64,000 nt of DNA from Rostrohypoxylon terebratum (taxonomy: Eukaryota; Ascomycota; Sordariomycetes; Xylariales; Hypoxylaceae): contig MU385905.1 in the NCBI GenBank assembly GCA_022497145.1, positions 1-64,000 of the forward strand. Direction: 5' to 3'. The notes beneath the pieces were generated by a model, which saw only the letters and a list, made by a program, of their open reading frames with translations, was not told the DNA's origin and searched no databases. Position 1 is the stretch's first letter; every line of letters begins with the position of its first letter. This document shows, one piece after another, positions 24,198 to 37,438 of this stretch. A program made the translations under genes and the position numbers.

Positions 24198-27100
24198 ATG
24201 AGTTTCAAAAATACCAACGCCCCAGCTGCGGCTCTTAAGCGCCTCTTCAACCATATCGCCCTACCTGTGAGGCTACCGCAAGAAGCTGACTCCAACATCG
24301 AGGAGGTTGAGCGTGGGCTGGTAGACTATCTTATAGCTGCTGCCAAACGCATGAGAGACCCTCAAGATGGCATCTGTTGGCAAGTTTGGGACTCATTGAG
24401 CCGTTCACTTCTACTCTGCAGAGCTCTAAATATCGGCGGTAAGCTAGAACGCAGCCAACTGAGTCTCCATCTCAAGCAACTTCGTGACTCCGATGTCATA
24501 TTTCTTCATGTGGCAGCTCAGAACGCAGGGATAATTATTCACAAGCCCAACGAGTAAGTTTCGAGGTTGTTGTGCAATGCTTCATATAATTTTACGAAAG
24601 CTGACAAAGCTCCCGCAGTCCAGAATTCAGTGGCAATATACTATTTGAAACATTTGAGGTCTCGCCGAAGCGTGAATCCGTTCTGGCGTCCCAGACACTT
24701 TCGTGGACATTCCCCGGCGCTGCTGTGATAATACCCTCTTCAACATTCTATGACGACAGTTTCCTCGAGAGTCTGTCTGCGTTCTTGGAGCAAGCCTCTA
24801 CTGAATCCACGCAGAAGTTTTCCGAGTTCGCGACAAAGTCTGGGCGACAAGTATCAGAAAATAGGGAAAATCCACATCCTGCCTTAATCACATCATTCCT
24901 CATCGCAATTCTGGAGGCAAATGGTAAACGCGTTTCCCCGACGCTCAGTCGTAAAAGGGTACGGGATGACGTTTGCTGGTCGAGCAATGCACCTTGGCGA
25001 AGGCTGCCATATTGGCTTGTTCTTCGGGTCGGGATTTCTCGTTATCTAGCCGCTATGCTTGGTGGAGAACACGGCCGAATTCAGTACAAGTTTCTAATGT
25101 GCATCATCCATGCGATGATAATCGATGATACCGAGGATGTGGTTGACATAGAGGACCAATTCTTCCTCAAAGCGAAGTTATGTCGCCGTCTCTTCAAGCT
25201 GGATCGAGACCGCCTAGGACAGCCGAAGACCGTCCAGGAGGCTTACGGTAAATTGGACCGTACCTATTCTCCCTTACTGAAACAGACTGTGGATGCTGTT
25301 GATTTTAGAATCAACAGCATCTGGAATCAACACAAGAAGGCGATTGCTAAAATTATCCCACCACTGCCTCGTCGAGCAAATCCAAAAGATTTGCATCTAA
25401 GTCTTACTTTGAGCCGTGAGTACTTGACCATGGCTCGCAGGAGATTCCAGAATATAATCCCACAGAGGATTGCCAGACCTCATACGACTTCTCAGCGACC
25501 TAAGACACATATCCAGGAATTCAGCAAAAGCCTGCTCCAGCTTTTTGACAGGGAAAAGCAGATCCGATACTCTATTTCCGATCTATCGTTGAAAGCAATT
25601 AGCCTATCGGCGCGAGTTCAGCAGCTACATACAACCATCCACGATTACATTCATCAAATTCGCAATCAATACGACGGTAATGTGGAGCAAAAGTCAATCA
25701 TGCTCCTCATCTTGATGGAGACATGGGTAGCTCTTGACGATGCAGCATGTACCATGTATCCTCTTTTATATGACTTTCACCCTGTCTTTACTGCACGTTT
25801 ATTAGAAATACTTCGTTTACCTCTGGTTTCTGACATTGATCGCGCACGTAAGGTTGAAGCGTATATCCGGGACCGCATATCGCGATGCGGGGGATCCAGG
25901 GCCACGATATTCGATGATCCGTGTAAAGGGTGCTTTGCAGAGAGGTACTTTGATGAGTCTTCCGGTTCTGGCCCACTCGCAAGTATCCTCGCTGAGATAC
26001 AGTCAACTTCTGCACAGCAACTAAGAGAAAAGGAAGAGGAGTGGAGGGATATGAGTGCTGAATATGAGATGTTAACAAGACAATACGATTCCGCAACGTG
26101 TGTTTACATTCAGTCGATGAATGGACTTTACCCGACGCATGACCACTACACCTGCCCCAAATGCCAAATAGACAAACGGAGATCTCGTATGACAATCAAA
26201 GCCTTCGAATCACCTCTGCCTGAGAACTTGGTGATGGCGAAAGCAATAGTATTTGAGCTTAGGTGTCCCGAAGCTTTTGCTTCCTATCGCGATGCTACAT
26301 GGACAATCTTGCACGATGTTGCGAAACAATCTCAGGAAGTGGGGATTAAACCAAAGGTGTGCTTACAGGACTATTCAGGATTGCAAGCGTATGTCAGAGT
26401 CCCTGGAAGCATATCTCTCGCATCGACAACCAAATCATGTAGGTCACATCTCTTTACGTATCTCCATGAATTGCCTGTTAACGTCGATTAGTCTTGATGA
26501 CCCACTATAGGGGAAAGAGGTTTCCCGTGGGCCTCGATCAAGTTTGCTATCCGAATGGCCTTAAATTATCATACTTCGACAAGGCTACTCAATCTTGGCC
26601 AGGGCATAGACAAGCACGCCCTACGTTTGAGCATCACTGCAAGTTGGCGCTTCCGAAGAATTCGCCGTTTTCATTGCTTCTTGAATCTCCAAGTTTCAAT
26701 GCATACGGTGATGGTCCCTCATCCTATGAGATTGTCGCGTCCACTTCACACTGTCCATCCAGCCTCAACCCACATGAATATATGGCCTTTCAGTACCTTT
26801 TGTCCGGCAAACGACGTCGATGGATCACCATTCTGAGAGAGCTTGGGTCATCTAACCTTAACGTATCCACAGAGACAACAACCATGTTATTTGATCACTT
26901 AGCACATCAAATCGGCCCGTCAGATGAACATGATGAGCTTTTAGGGGCTACACACTCCATTTTCAAAGATCCTTCTTTTTGTGAGGGCATGCTACATCAA
27001 CTTGAAGAAAAAATAGAGGCTATAGCCTCTAACTGGCGTGAAACCCATCTTATGGAAATCATCCTCATTCTAGCCTTGAGGCTATTTGCATTTAGGGTGC

Positions 27101-30100
27101 CTGATACAGCTCATTTGGTACCCAGAACGTTGCATCTACTTCAAGAAATTAGACAAATCACTTTGCAGTGGGTGCGAATGTTACGGAAGGAAATGTATTC
27201 CGCTGGTGACCTGGATAACAAAAGGAATTGTCAATCGTACCTATTATGGGCTGCTCTTCTCTGTAAAAGAACATACGCTTCATACCAAATGGTAACCGAC
27301 CAGCACCTTGGGGAGGAAGACATTTCTACATTTATCGAGTGCAGCGCGACGGTGTACGATAATATACCGGATAACATCTCATCCTTAGGACGAATTGTGA
27401 AGAACTCCTTCGTCAGAGATCTCAGGATGATGCACGATCTGAAGGATCAAATACGGCAGTGGATTGAAATGCATTCAGGGACTCCCTTGCATGTTGCTCT
27501 CCAAAAGTTGTGGCCCGCTGCATCGTCAAAGTCAATTTTTTCCATCAGTTACGAGAATGGCGGATGGCTCCAAGTCAACTTGAATGACCCGTTGGAAGGG
27601 TTGGGGACTATCAGTTACAATTATATCTTCGGCATCTTGTTAGTCGATGGCCAGCCGCTTGGCGTAAGTGCATGAATTGTGGTTCGATATTAACTACTGG
27701 ATACTGACATGCGCCAATATAGAGACTCCCTACGGATCCTAAAAGTACAATCATTCTTGACGAGCTTTTTGGAAGCCAGACGAGCCTTATGAAGTACCCC
27801 TCTTCAAGTCCAGGAATGTCTCATGGTGGGTGTTCAATCAAATTCAATAAATATTCTTATCTAACCCGTCTTGTGATCTAGTTTTGGCTTTTTCCAAAGA
27901 AGGCTACCAAACGCACGTTGGGTACGACAATGGAGAAACTATCATTCGTGCTATAAAAGGGAGACAGGTCTTGGAGCTTATCCCGAGAGATAGGTTTCGC
28001 AATGGGAATCAATTTGACCTCCCAGCACAACTTATTGACAACTGCATTCATTGGCTGTAAGTTGCCGGGTAACCTCCAGGAATTGAATTAAGACTAACAT
28101 AAGCAGTGACCTCGTTACGGGGATACTCGAGATTCGATCAAAATCCAGAAATATATGGAAGCCACATACTTTCAATTGGAGGCTAGATGTTGCCACGTCG
28201 ACATGCACACGATTCACACCCGGTGCAATGGGTAAAGAGACATTGGTAGATCCATATAGTCCGCTATTCAATCGTGTGTCAAGGATCTTTGCTTGCTTCG
28301 AACAAGCAATGCATTTGACAATCTACCAACCTGGGTTCAAGTATTCGCCCACTGTTGAGATGCCCCGAATGCAGCTGAGGTGGTTCGTCAACCCAAAAAA
28401 TCTACTGCAATCTTCTCATCTGCAGGCCGAGATCGACCCATCTCAGTGTATTGACACGTGGTATGGATTCGATAGTAAACTGGTCTGTCGCAGTTTGAAA
28501 AATCCTGGAGATCGCTTTGTTCTCGTTCCTTTAGGAGAACTCGCGGCGAGAAAACGGGATTGCCATGTCCAGGTAATCGTCAAGCTCCAAGACTCAAACG
28601 TCCAGTCGGTAAACTATATACGGTTTATGGTCAACAAAACCCTCGGTCGCATAGATTGCGCTCCAGAATCTGCGTTAGTATATAAAAAGGCCGAGATTCA
28701 CGCGTTCACGTCCTTCCAGAGCGTACCGGACCCCTTGACAGGCTTGACTGGGGTTGAAAGTTCTCTAGCAATTTTGACCTCGGGTATAGCTCAGCCGTGG
28801 ACACCATTGACAGTTCTCCCAACATGCATACTATACGCCCTTTCTGAACTCTCCCCGAAGAGGGAATATTACCCCGAAGATCTCAAAGTCATGAAGAAAG
28901 AGACTTGGCATCATAATCTACCCGCCTCGGTTCAGCGAGAAGAATTTCACATATTAGCTGATAGGATAATTTCTCAATCTGACCGGTTAGGTGAATTCCA
29001 CCCACAAAGAGTAGAGACACAGAAGCTATCGCCCTCCGGCGATATTCATCTGAGTTTGCGTGCTCTGCGACGGCGTCAGCTATACGAAAGGTCCAGTTAC
29101 GGGTTACAACTTGAGACTCCGGACGATACTGTATACGAATCAAGACATGATCCCCGCGCCAGTAGTTCACGATACTCCAGCGTTCTAGAAACGGCCAGTA
29201 TGATAAGAGACAAACCTATGTATATGTCTACAGTGAAAGATCTTGCGAATAATCTCTCTCAGGCACTCACCATCAAGGGCTATAATCAGAAGTTTGAGAA
29301 GATAACATTGCATGATCGCCTCGAGGTTGATGTACGCCAGGAATTCGGCCCACTCGTAAACGCTGTGAAAGATATTCAAAGCCAATACAGGCTCATGTTC
29401 TTCCTAGGGGTAATGTCGTTTCGAACAAATGCGAACATGCCCTTAATTCGAACTTTGATTGCTTTCGCTCACTGGGAAGATCTTCAGTCCTTGAATTTTC
29501 CTCTTCATGATGAGTACAGCAGTTTCCGTCCACGCCAAGTACCTCAAGTTGATATTCTTGTCAAATTTATCGAGCCGCATCAAGAACCCCCTCCCGAAGA
29601 TCCTCCTCTCGTAGAGTTTGCGAGCAGTAGGGACCAACGAAAGCTCCACCAGGCCAGGGTTTCCCATACCCAGAAAGCGGGCGCAGACTGCAGAAGCTTA
29701 GCCCAAGCTTTGATATCAGAATGGCCTACTCCTAGTGTGAGCACAAAGCATATCGAAGGCTCTTATCTCATAGACGTACCAACCGCCCTAGATCGGGTCC
29801 GCCCCGAATGGGAAAGGATATACCGAAACCATGAGTTTCACGTTCATCTGCAGGCAGTCCAGGAAATTCTTAATCAAAGACATTCTGATATCGCGTTCCA
29901 AAGGCCAGACTTTATTCCATCCGAGTTGATGTATCATCTTCAACAACCGGGTTATAGGCTACCCACGCTAAGTCACGATATGATCGGAATGCCTATCCAC
30001 AAATTCGGGGCGAATATCGCAAAACAACGTATCAACCCAGCTGGGAGCGCACGTCAGCCCAGGAAGCTTTTGCACGACACTTCAACAGAAAAAGCTTCCA

Positions 30101-33100
30101 AGGAATTAGAGCAAATCATTAAGATATTCTCTGAATCAAAATCAACTATCAAGAAAAGGTACGCAGCAGACTTGAAAGAAAGTCTAGTTGCTTTCCAAAA
30201 TCAGAGTTCACAAGGCGCTGCAGTTTCAGCTTTATCTTCACCCAATGAATATACGATTGATCAACTAGAAACATTTGTACAAATGATTTTAGGAGAGATT
30301 AAATCTGCGATGGAGCAACCAATTGGCGCCTATTCCGAAAGACAGATACTCTGGCTACAGAAGGGTCAGCTTTGGCCTGCTATTACTCTGATTACTCTTC
30401 TTGAGAAACTTCGATCAACTATAAAACTTTCATTTGGAAGTGGGATGAAGAGCAGATTGTTTGACTTAGCCTTGTCCATCACAAACTTACAACGGTTGTT
30501 GCGGATGGAGGCATATCAAAATTCAAGGGAATTTGCCCGCTACGAAGAGGAACGGACGAATACAGGCCACAGCAATTGGAGAGTGGAGGATTACCCAGAT
30601 TGGGTTCTAATCGAGATTGAGTCCAACCTACTTATTCGTGAGACTCAAGTCGAAGTCGCATTAGCGATAATAGAGCCAGATTCCAAGGCCAACAGCGTTC
30701 TCCAGCTAAATATGGGACAAGGAAAGACATCATGCATAATCCCAATGGCTGCGGTTATACTTGCAGATGGCAAAAATCTTGTTCGAGTGTCCGTACCGAA
30801 AGCCTTACTCACAACGACAGCCCAATTACTCCACGGCCGGTTAGGAGGTTTAGTTGGCAGAGAAATCAGCCATGTCCCCTTTTCCCGGAGAACTTCGACG
30901 AAGGAGGGTCACATCAAATTATTCCATAGGTTACACCGTGATATTCAAAGAGCTCGTGGGATAATGCTGTGTCTTCCGGAGCACCAAATGTCGTTCATGC
31001 TGTCTGGTCTTCAACGAGTGCTTGACCAAGAGATTCCTGAAGCTAACATGATGGTCCGAGTTCAGGGGTGGCTTCATTCATATGCACGAGATGTGCTTGA
31101 CGAGAGTGATCATACTCTTGCCGTCAAGACACAGCTAATATATCCCTCTGGGCCACAGATGACCGTGGATGGACATCCACATAGATGGATCGTCGTCGAA
31201 CAGATCCTGGGCTTGATGGATATGCACCTTTATGAGCTAGCGGCGAGCTACCGGTATTCAATTGAGGTCGTAAGACGTCCAACCGGAGGGTTTCCCTTTG
31301 TCTTCTTCCTCCGGCCTGATGTCGAAGAAGAAATGGTAAAACGTCTCAGATACGATGTTTGCCGGGGCTCTAGAGGCATAATTCCTATAGATTCTATCGA
31401 TCAAGCGGATCGTATAGCCATCAAAGAGTTTCTATCTAATGGCAAGGTTCGCCAATCAAGTTTAGATCGAATCAGTAGCTTGTGCCCCGATCGGCCGCAC
31501 ATAAAGCAGACAGTTTACTTACTTCGGGGATTATTTGTTCACCGAATCCTCATCATGGCTCTCAAGAAACGATATGGTGTTCAATATGGACTTCATCCGC
31601 TCCGAGATCCGGTAGCGGTCCCTTTCCATGCGAAAGGAGTTCCGAGTGACCAATCTGAATTCGGTCATGTTGATGTAAGTGAATTTATCGTTCTCTTTAT
31701 AACAACTCAAACAAACGTCTATTGTACTAGTGTATATTAGATATCCGAGGGTAAAACAAGTGCTAACTAGTATCAGGTCGCTATCCTACTAACAGCCTTG
31801 GCATTCTACTACTGTGGAATCAATATATCACAAACTCGTCAAGCCTTGGAAGCTGTTTTGAAGTCTGACGACCCTGCTTCCGAATACGACAAGTGGACCG
31901 AGGACGAAGACTTCCCAGATTATCTGAGAGACTGGCATTCTATTAATGTCGATGATTCACAGCAGATGGGTCAAATATGGAATAGCGTGCGATTCAAGGT
32001 TCCGGTGATTGATTACTTCATGAACAACTTCGTATTTCCGCGCCACGCAAAACAGTTCAAAGTTCGATTGCAATCCAATGGCTGGGATATACCCTTGCCA
32101 TCCCACATACAGTCTAATGGTTTGAGCAAGAATAAAACTTTGAGCCAGTCAAGAGGACTTACTACTGGATTCTCTGGTCAGTTTTATACCAATCCCTGGT
32201 TTCTCCACATTTACCCCTTTATATCATGAATGGAGCCCGATCGCTGACCTAAGTCTTACAACAGGCACGAATGATATCAAACCACTTCTGCCTTTAACCA
32301 TTAAACAGGATGACTTACCTGCACTATCACATACGAATGCAGAGGTTCTAACCTATCTCCTCCAGCATCGATCTAAGAAATATCATGTGATGGCTGACGA
32401 GAATCATAAACGCATTGACGAGATCACCTTCCTGCAAATGCTGAAATGGCACAATATTCGCATCCTTATTGATTCTGGGGCTCAGATCCTTGAACAATCC
32501 AACAAGGAGTTAGCTGAGAACTGGCTAAAGGTAGATGGGCGAGCAGCAGTGGCACTTTACTTCGAGGGCGACAGTCCATGGATCATTTCGAAGCAAGGAA
32601 ATAGGACCCCCCTCCTTGCTTCGCCTTATGCGGATAACTTGAACGAAGTTCTAGTGTATCTCGATGAGGTAATTCCCGTACTATTCGGTATGTATCTGAG
32701 ATCAGAAACTGACTTTCAGCAGGCCCATACACGTGGGACCGATCTCAAGTTTGGCCAATACGCCAAGGCTGCTCTCACTCTAGGGCTAAGTCAAACAAAA
32801 GATCACACTGTACAAGGTACGATGTACAATATATTGATATGATTGCAAGAAGACTAATCCAGACTAGCTGCGATGAGGCTCCGTCAACTTGGCACAACTC
32901 AGTCCGTCGTATTTTTTGCTCCGCCCGAGGTAAACCAAAGCATCCGCGACTTGTGTGGTAAAAGAGATGCGGACCGAGTCAACTCATACGATGTGTAAGT
33001 TTCATGCACATTCCATACTAACAACATAACTAATAGAAACTTAAGGATTCACTGGCTCATCAACAATACCTGTGATGGCATTGAACAGCTGCAGCCTCTT

Positions 33101-34609
33101 TATTATTCTCAGGGCACCGACTATTGCAACCGTATGCAAGCAGCCGAGGATTTCCCGAACTTCCTGGTCGATGATGATCATAGGACGTCATTCATAAATG
33201 CTATCAAACACAAGGAACGGCAAACGTTATCACAGCTTTACGGGCCTCAGACCAGGGCAAAAGCAGATACCTCGCTGAAGTCAAATCCGACAATAGCAGG
33301 ATTCGTCAGAGAACTCGAAACTCGCAAGAAAAACTTTCAAGATACAGGTCAAGCTGTTCATGCCTCGGCCTTGCAGGAGGTTGAACAGCAACGAGAGATG
33401 GAGCGTGAAGTCGAGGCAGTACGACAAGTAAAAAAACCACTTCCATACACTCCTTACAAGTTTCCCGGTCTCCACAGAGATCTAGAAACCTTTGCAAAGA
33501 CAAGTAGAATACCTGCTGGGTCAGATCAGTTTATCCACATCTTGAAGTCATTGTCAAAGACGGCTCTTGGGAGGAAATACAAGGTGAATCCCGACATTAG
33601 CTCTTCTCAACTTTTTGTTTCGAGCGAATTCGAACGAACCGTCAAACTCATTTTCGAGACAGCCAATGACAATTTCATGGTAAGCTCCTCTCCTCTATGT
33701 CTCCCGAGTCAAATTAGCATACTAATTATCTAATCAAAGCGTCCCGTCCAGTGGATTCTTCATACAAGATCCCCTGAGACCGCGATTATTGTGACACCGG
33801 AAGAAGCCGAACATCTGATCCATATCATACAGGAGATGGAAAGAGAGGGCAAAAGAAACCCAAGTCGGCTTTTGACTTATGCAGCACCTGTCACTAGACG
33901 CATGATGCACTTCAACAAGTTGAGCTATTACACTATGCCACCCATTTCTAAAGATTGGCAGCCTCCTGAATGGCTTACCACCGAGCTTGGTTTCTTTGCA
34001 GGAAGGCTTTACTTCGATTGGTCTGAGTATAATAGCATTTGCAATATGCTAGGAATTGACTTAACCACAACTGGAATGGAAGAAGTTGATAGTTCGGAGA
34101 TGGACACAACTGACCAGCAAACCGCCTCTGCCGAAGTATCGAGCGACCCAGAGAAGCCGCGAAACGTCGCTTCTCATAATCGACCAGGCACTCTCCAAAG
34201 GCTCAGAGGCCTCACATCTAAACCATACACGTTCACGCAGGAGTATCTGGCGGTCCGTCGCCGTGGGCAAGACTTCACGCATACTCCGATGGGCTTTTTG
34301 TGCAATGGAAAGCCATTAAACGAAGATAGCCCGTTCTTCCGTCGTGCAGACACCGTTCGACGTCGCAAGGGACTCGTGCCTGTTGGAAGGACGCAAGCCG
34401 ATGATGACGAGGAAGTGGGTGAAGAAATGATGGATCTTGGAAACTACGATCCGTCCGCGGAAGTTCAAGATGATGAGGAGCACATCACCATTGAATATGA
34501 CGAGTCCGATATGCGCCAGATGGAAGAGGAAGAAGACGATTCGGATTCCGGGCCCCCGTCTCCGGGTGCAACCCGCGGCAAGCGTTCCACCAGGCGCAGA
34601 ACAAAGTGA
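24198..34609 (+). CDS. Giant DUF6606-DUF3638-DUF3645 protein (annotated in fungi as ubiquitinyl hydrolase-like)
   Basis: Twelve exons: 24198-24553, 24619-26438, 26492-27663, 27723-27825, 27882-28056, 28107-31674, 31777-32176, 32265-32668, 32723-32816, 32868-32994, 33046-33679 and 33740-34609. Every junction is GT-AG and in phase, giving 3240 residues. The N-terminus (NHIALPVRLP, WTFPGAAVIIPSSTF, FLEQASTES, KRVRDDVCW) matches DUF6606. The DUF3638 region holds a Walker-A-like LNMGQGKTSCIIPM at about residue 2078 (bases 30709-30732). DUF3645 follows (FGHVDVAILLTALAFYYCGI). A DEAH-type motif, LDEAHTRGTDLK, is formed across the exon 8/9 junction (about residue 2666). RPVQWILHTR and the acidic, Arg/Lys-ending tail close the protein. 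Together these suggest an ATPase/helicase-like fold. The ubiquitin hydrolase name in databases is, to my knowledge, not based on a clear catalytic Cys/His here. First in-frame ATG used. Function unknown. Confidence 0.9.
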
Positions 34610-35930
34610 AGGGGAAGAGATGTGTTTTGATGATTTGCAAGGAACTATCGGAACATTTGACTGAGATTCGCTGAGGAATTGTTGAGAATGAGCTCCTTTT
34701 GTGTTGGTTAAAGAGGTAGCATAGCTTCTCTTGAAGTGTATGGTCAGAATTTGTAACAAGTCTGCTGAAAATGAGATTTGCGTTTGTCTTGCTAGGCGGT
34801 GATCTGTATAGTGGTGGTGAACCCCAATATGAATTTATGCAAATGACTTGCGTAGGAGATAGTGTTGTGATACTCGCATAGAGAATGCCTATCGATCTCG
34901 TCTACGTGCCTATTACCAAACCAGCCTGTAGTGTCAAAAGCAGGAGAAACCATTGTAAACCACTACAATTGCCTCAGACGGATGGGCACTTCATGAAATG
35001 GTATCTACTACACGTATATACATACGTATCCTTTGGCATAAAGTAATACATGTTCGGACGTCCACGACGCGCTGGCCTCTTGACAATGGTCAGCTGACCA
35101 ATCCAATATCAGGTACCAGAGTACCAGGGAAAGCGACAAGTAGCACGGTACCTACTTCAGACATATATACACTAAGAAGTGACTAGTTCCCAACGAAAAA
35201 GTGCGGCGGCTTGACACCAAATGGCCAAGTGGTCAAATGGTTGATGCCTCAGAAACAACACTTACCCCACGATGCCCTCCTGGAATGGCAGGGCTAGGGT
35301 TCGATCCACCTAGGCGGCTCAGTCCAGTAAAAGACCTAGGGCCCGAAAGGGCAGTTGCAAAGAAATGCCCGACAAAAGGGGGCGCAGAAGCTCGGGAGCC
35401 GCTTAAATACCTGAGTCTGGGCCAAGAGGACGGTTGTTCACCTGTCCTTTTTGCCCTTTTGTTAGGTAATGTCAAGTATCTATCTATCACCACCCTTCCC
35501 AATATCCACCTTTTATTATGTATTTATATACATGCCACGATACATCTTGACCTCCCATCATTCATTGACAACAACAATTCATCCCTAATACTTACTATTC
35601 CTCCACCCCTTTTTCTCTTCCATGATTAGTAAGGCATTATTAAGCAGATTAGTCAGATATTACTTGCAATAATCATGATTGCAAAGCAATTCACTTTTCA
35701 TCATTTCAAGAAAGTCAACTTATTTCGCCAAAACTTACATGTCACAACATATATATCGATGCTCCTTTGTTTTCAGCAAACAGCTAAACATTATATTAAG
35801 CTTTAAAACATACTATGTATGCGAACTAACGCCACCAAGATTGTATCTACCTACTCACCACCAGGGTTGGTATCTAGGTTAGGTTACTCACCTCCAGGGC
35901 TATGACTTACGACTCCGGTTCTTATATAAC
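34610..35930. other. Intergenic with a SINE-like repeat copy
   Basis: 3' flank of the giant gene and 3' side of the small membrane protein gene. SINE-like copy B occupies 35203-35460. The remainder is AT-rich. The 142- and 89-codon frames crossing the repeat come from its GC-rich sequence and are not genes. Confidence 0.55.
35203..35460 (+). repeat. SINE-like tRNA-related repeat, copy B
   Basis: Plus-strand copy of the element also seen inverted at 11540-11774. It has a good RNA polymerase III A-box (TGGCCAAGTGG, 35222-35232) and a B-box (GGTTCGATCC, 35298-35307) about 66 bases apart, wider than in an ordinary tRNA gene. Conserved downstream blocks are GACCTAGGGCC, GCAAAGAAAT (35357-35366), GGGGGCGCAG (35378-35387), GGGAGCCG and TCTGGGCC. 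The 3' end runs into T-runs (CTTTTTGCCCTTTTG, about 35447-35461), which could stop Pol III. No target-site duplication is obvious to me. The better boxes suggest it is the younger of the two copies. Confidence 0.65.
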
Positions 35931-36290
35931 CTACTTGCGCAAGATCAAGGCCAGCGCGAAGATGATAAGGGTAGTGAAGAAAATCCTCGACATCATGGAA
36001 GCGGGCTTGACGGCAGCACTAGTGCAAGGCTTGTGGTGAGGGACAGTCTCGTGGGCGTTGATGCCGGACTTGTGGTCCTCCTGGCCGATGAAGCCGATGG
36101 TGTGGTTGAAATTATTAGCTATTAGAGCAAGCGTATTCAAGGTAGAAGGCACGGCATTTCCAACGCTGATACTAGTAGGACCAGAGAGGCCCGTCTCGTT
36201 CGTCGGGTGGCTCATGGCAACAGCGATGAGAGTGAGGATGACGATGGAGATAAGGGCGCCGCGAATGAAAGTCTTGGAAAAAGCAGCCAT
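35931..36290 (-). CDS. Small membrane or secreted protein, hypothetical
   Basis: Single-exon frame of 119 residues. A hydrophobic N-terminal segment (about residues 11-26, ISIVILTLIAVAM) acts as signal peptide or anchor. A second hydrophobic segment at the extreme C-terminus (about 104-117, FFTTLIIFALALIL) ends in RK. The middle is polar, with likely N-glycosylation sites NET and NHT and a single cysteine. The layout would fit a type I-like or double-spanning small protein; the C-terminal hydrophobic tail also resembles a GPI or tail-anchor signal. I recognise no family. ATG at 36290 is the first in frame. Confidence 0.5.
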   Translation of the reverse strand: MAAFSKTFIRGALISIVILTLIAVAMSHPTNETGLSGPTSISVGNAVPSTLNTLALIANNFNHTIGFIGQEDHKSGINAHETVPHHKPCTSAAVKPASMMSRIFFTTLIIFALALILRK

Positions 36291-37438
36291 ATGGGATGGT
36301 TTATTTCTAAAGGTTTATTTATGTGCTTGTGTAGAATTGTGGAATAGATATGTTTATGGTGGTGTTGGTTCGAGCGTTTGCTGTTGTGCTGCCGAACGAG
36401 AACGTGGAATAGACGTCGGGACTCCATCATATTTATACACATTATCGTATGGCCTTTCTGGCCTTTACTATGGGTGATGCTAGATACAAGCACATTGTGT
36501 TTGTCATGCAAGGTGATTCTGACAATGGCGTTGTTATTGGTAAAAGGGATTTGAACAAGACCCCCTTTGTGCTGACCTGAAAGGCACAATGGATTGATTG
36601 CAACTGAGCATTGTTCCTATTGACATTGACATTGACATTAAGACGATTTGACTATGTATGGGATATCATATGCAGCGGTAGCTTGATACTAGATTGCCCA
36701 TATGCCTCTTCCATGAAAAGGGGTAGGTAAAGACCGGCCTGCCAAAGGCTTTCTTGCAGGATAAATCAAGCCCGATATTCCCATTTTTCGATATAGTTTT
36801 CATTCCACTTTACTTTCAAGTCGCATAAAATGTGCGGCATCCGAAACCTCAGTTATAATGCTCTTCTAGCCACTCATATGCATCCGCCCAACACGACCGT
36901 CCCCCCTTTTGAACAATCCAGGTACCACTTGCTCTCGGTTCGTTATATTTTTTGATTATCTAACCTCCATTGGCAAACCTTAGCTAAAAATAAAGCTTAT
37001 AGAAATCACACCTAACAGGTCAAGGAAACGGTAGTACAATCCGCGACTACTCGGTCGTACTGTCGATCATGTTTAGCCACCTAGTTCTTACTTGGCGCTA
37101 ATGAGATTCTTAAATAACGAGAAGCTACAATAGGGTCGTGCTTTACTCACTGATGAATTACTCCGGCTTCCGCGGCTAGACAAGAAGTAGAGATCCTGAT
37201 TCACGCACGTCGCGAGGCAGGTGCTGACTGAGGGTCAACATCAACCATCGCCATATCGTCGTCCGCGACTCTGCTACTACTTGTTACCTAACTTGTGCTA
37301 CTACGCATTGTACATGAACATAACTGTAGAAAGTCGACACTCTTTGAAAGACCCCTTATCCAACCCTTCTCTTGGATCATTACCTTCGCCTCAAAGTACA
37401 TTCTCTCAGCGAAATACATTGTTATCAAGTAGTCAACC
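36291..37438. other. Intergenic, no gene seen
   Basis: Lies between the divergently oriented small membrane protein (minus) and the hypothetical gene at 37439 (plus). It therefore holds both promoters. A short tandem TTGACA repeat lies at about 36620-36640. No RNA gene or exon is evident. Confidence 0.5.

Noticed and set aside
35209..35320. A tRNA gene, because of good A-box and B-box sequences
   Set aside because: The boxes are about 66 bases apart, no 7-bp acceptor stem pairs the ends, and a homologous but diverged copy exists elsewhere, so a SINE-like element is the better explanation.
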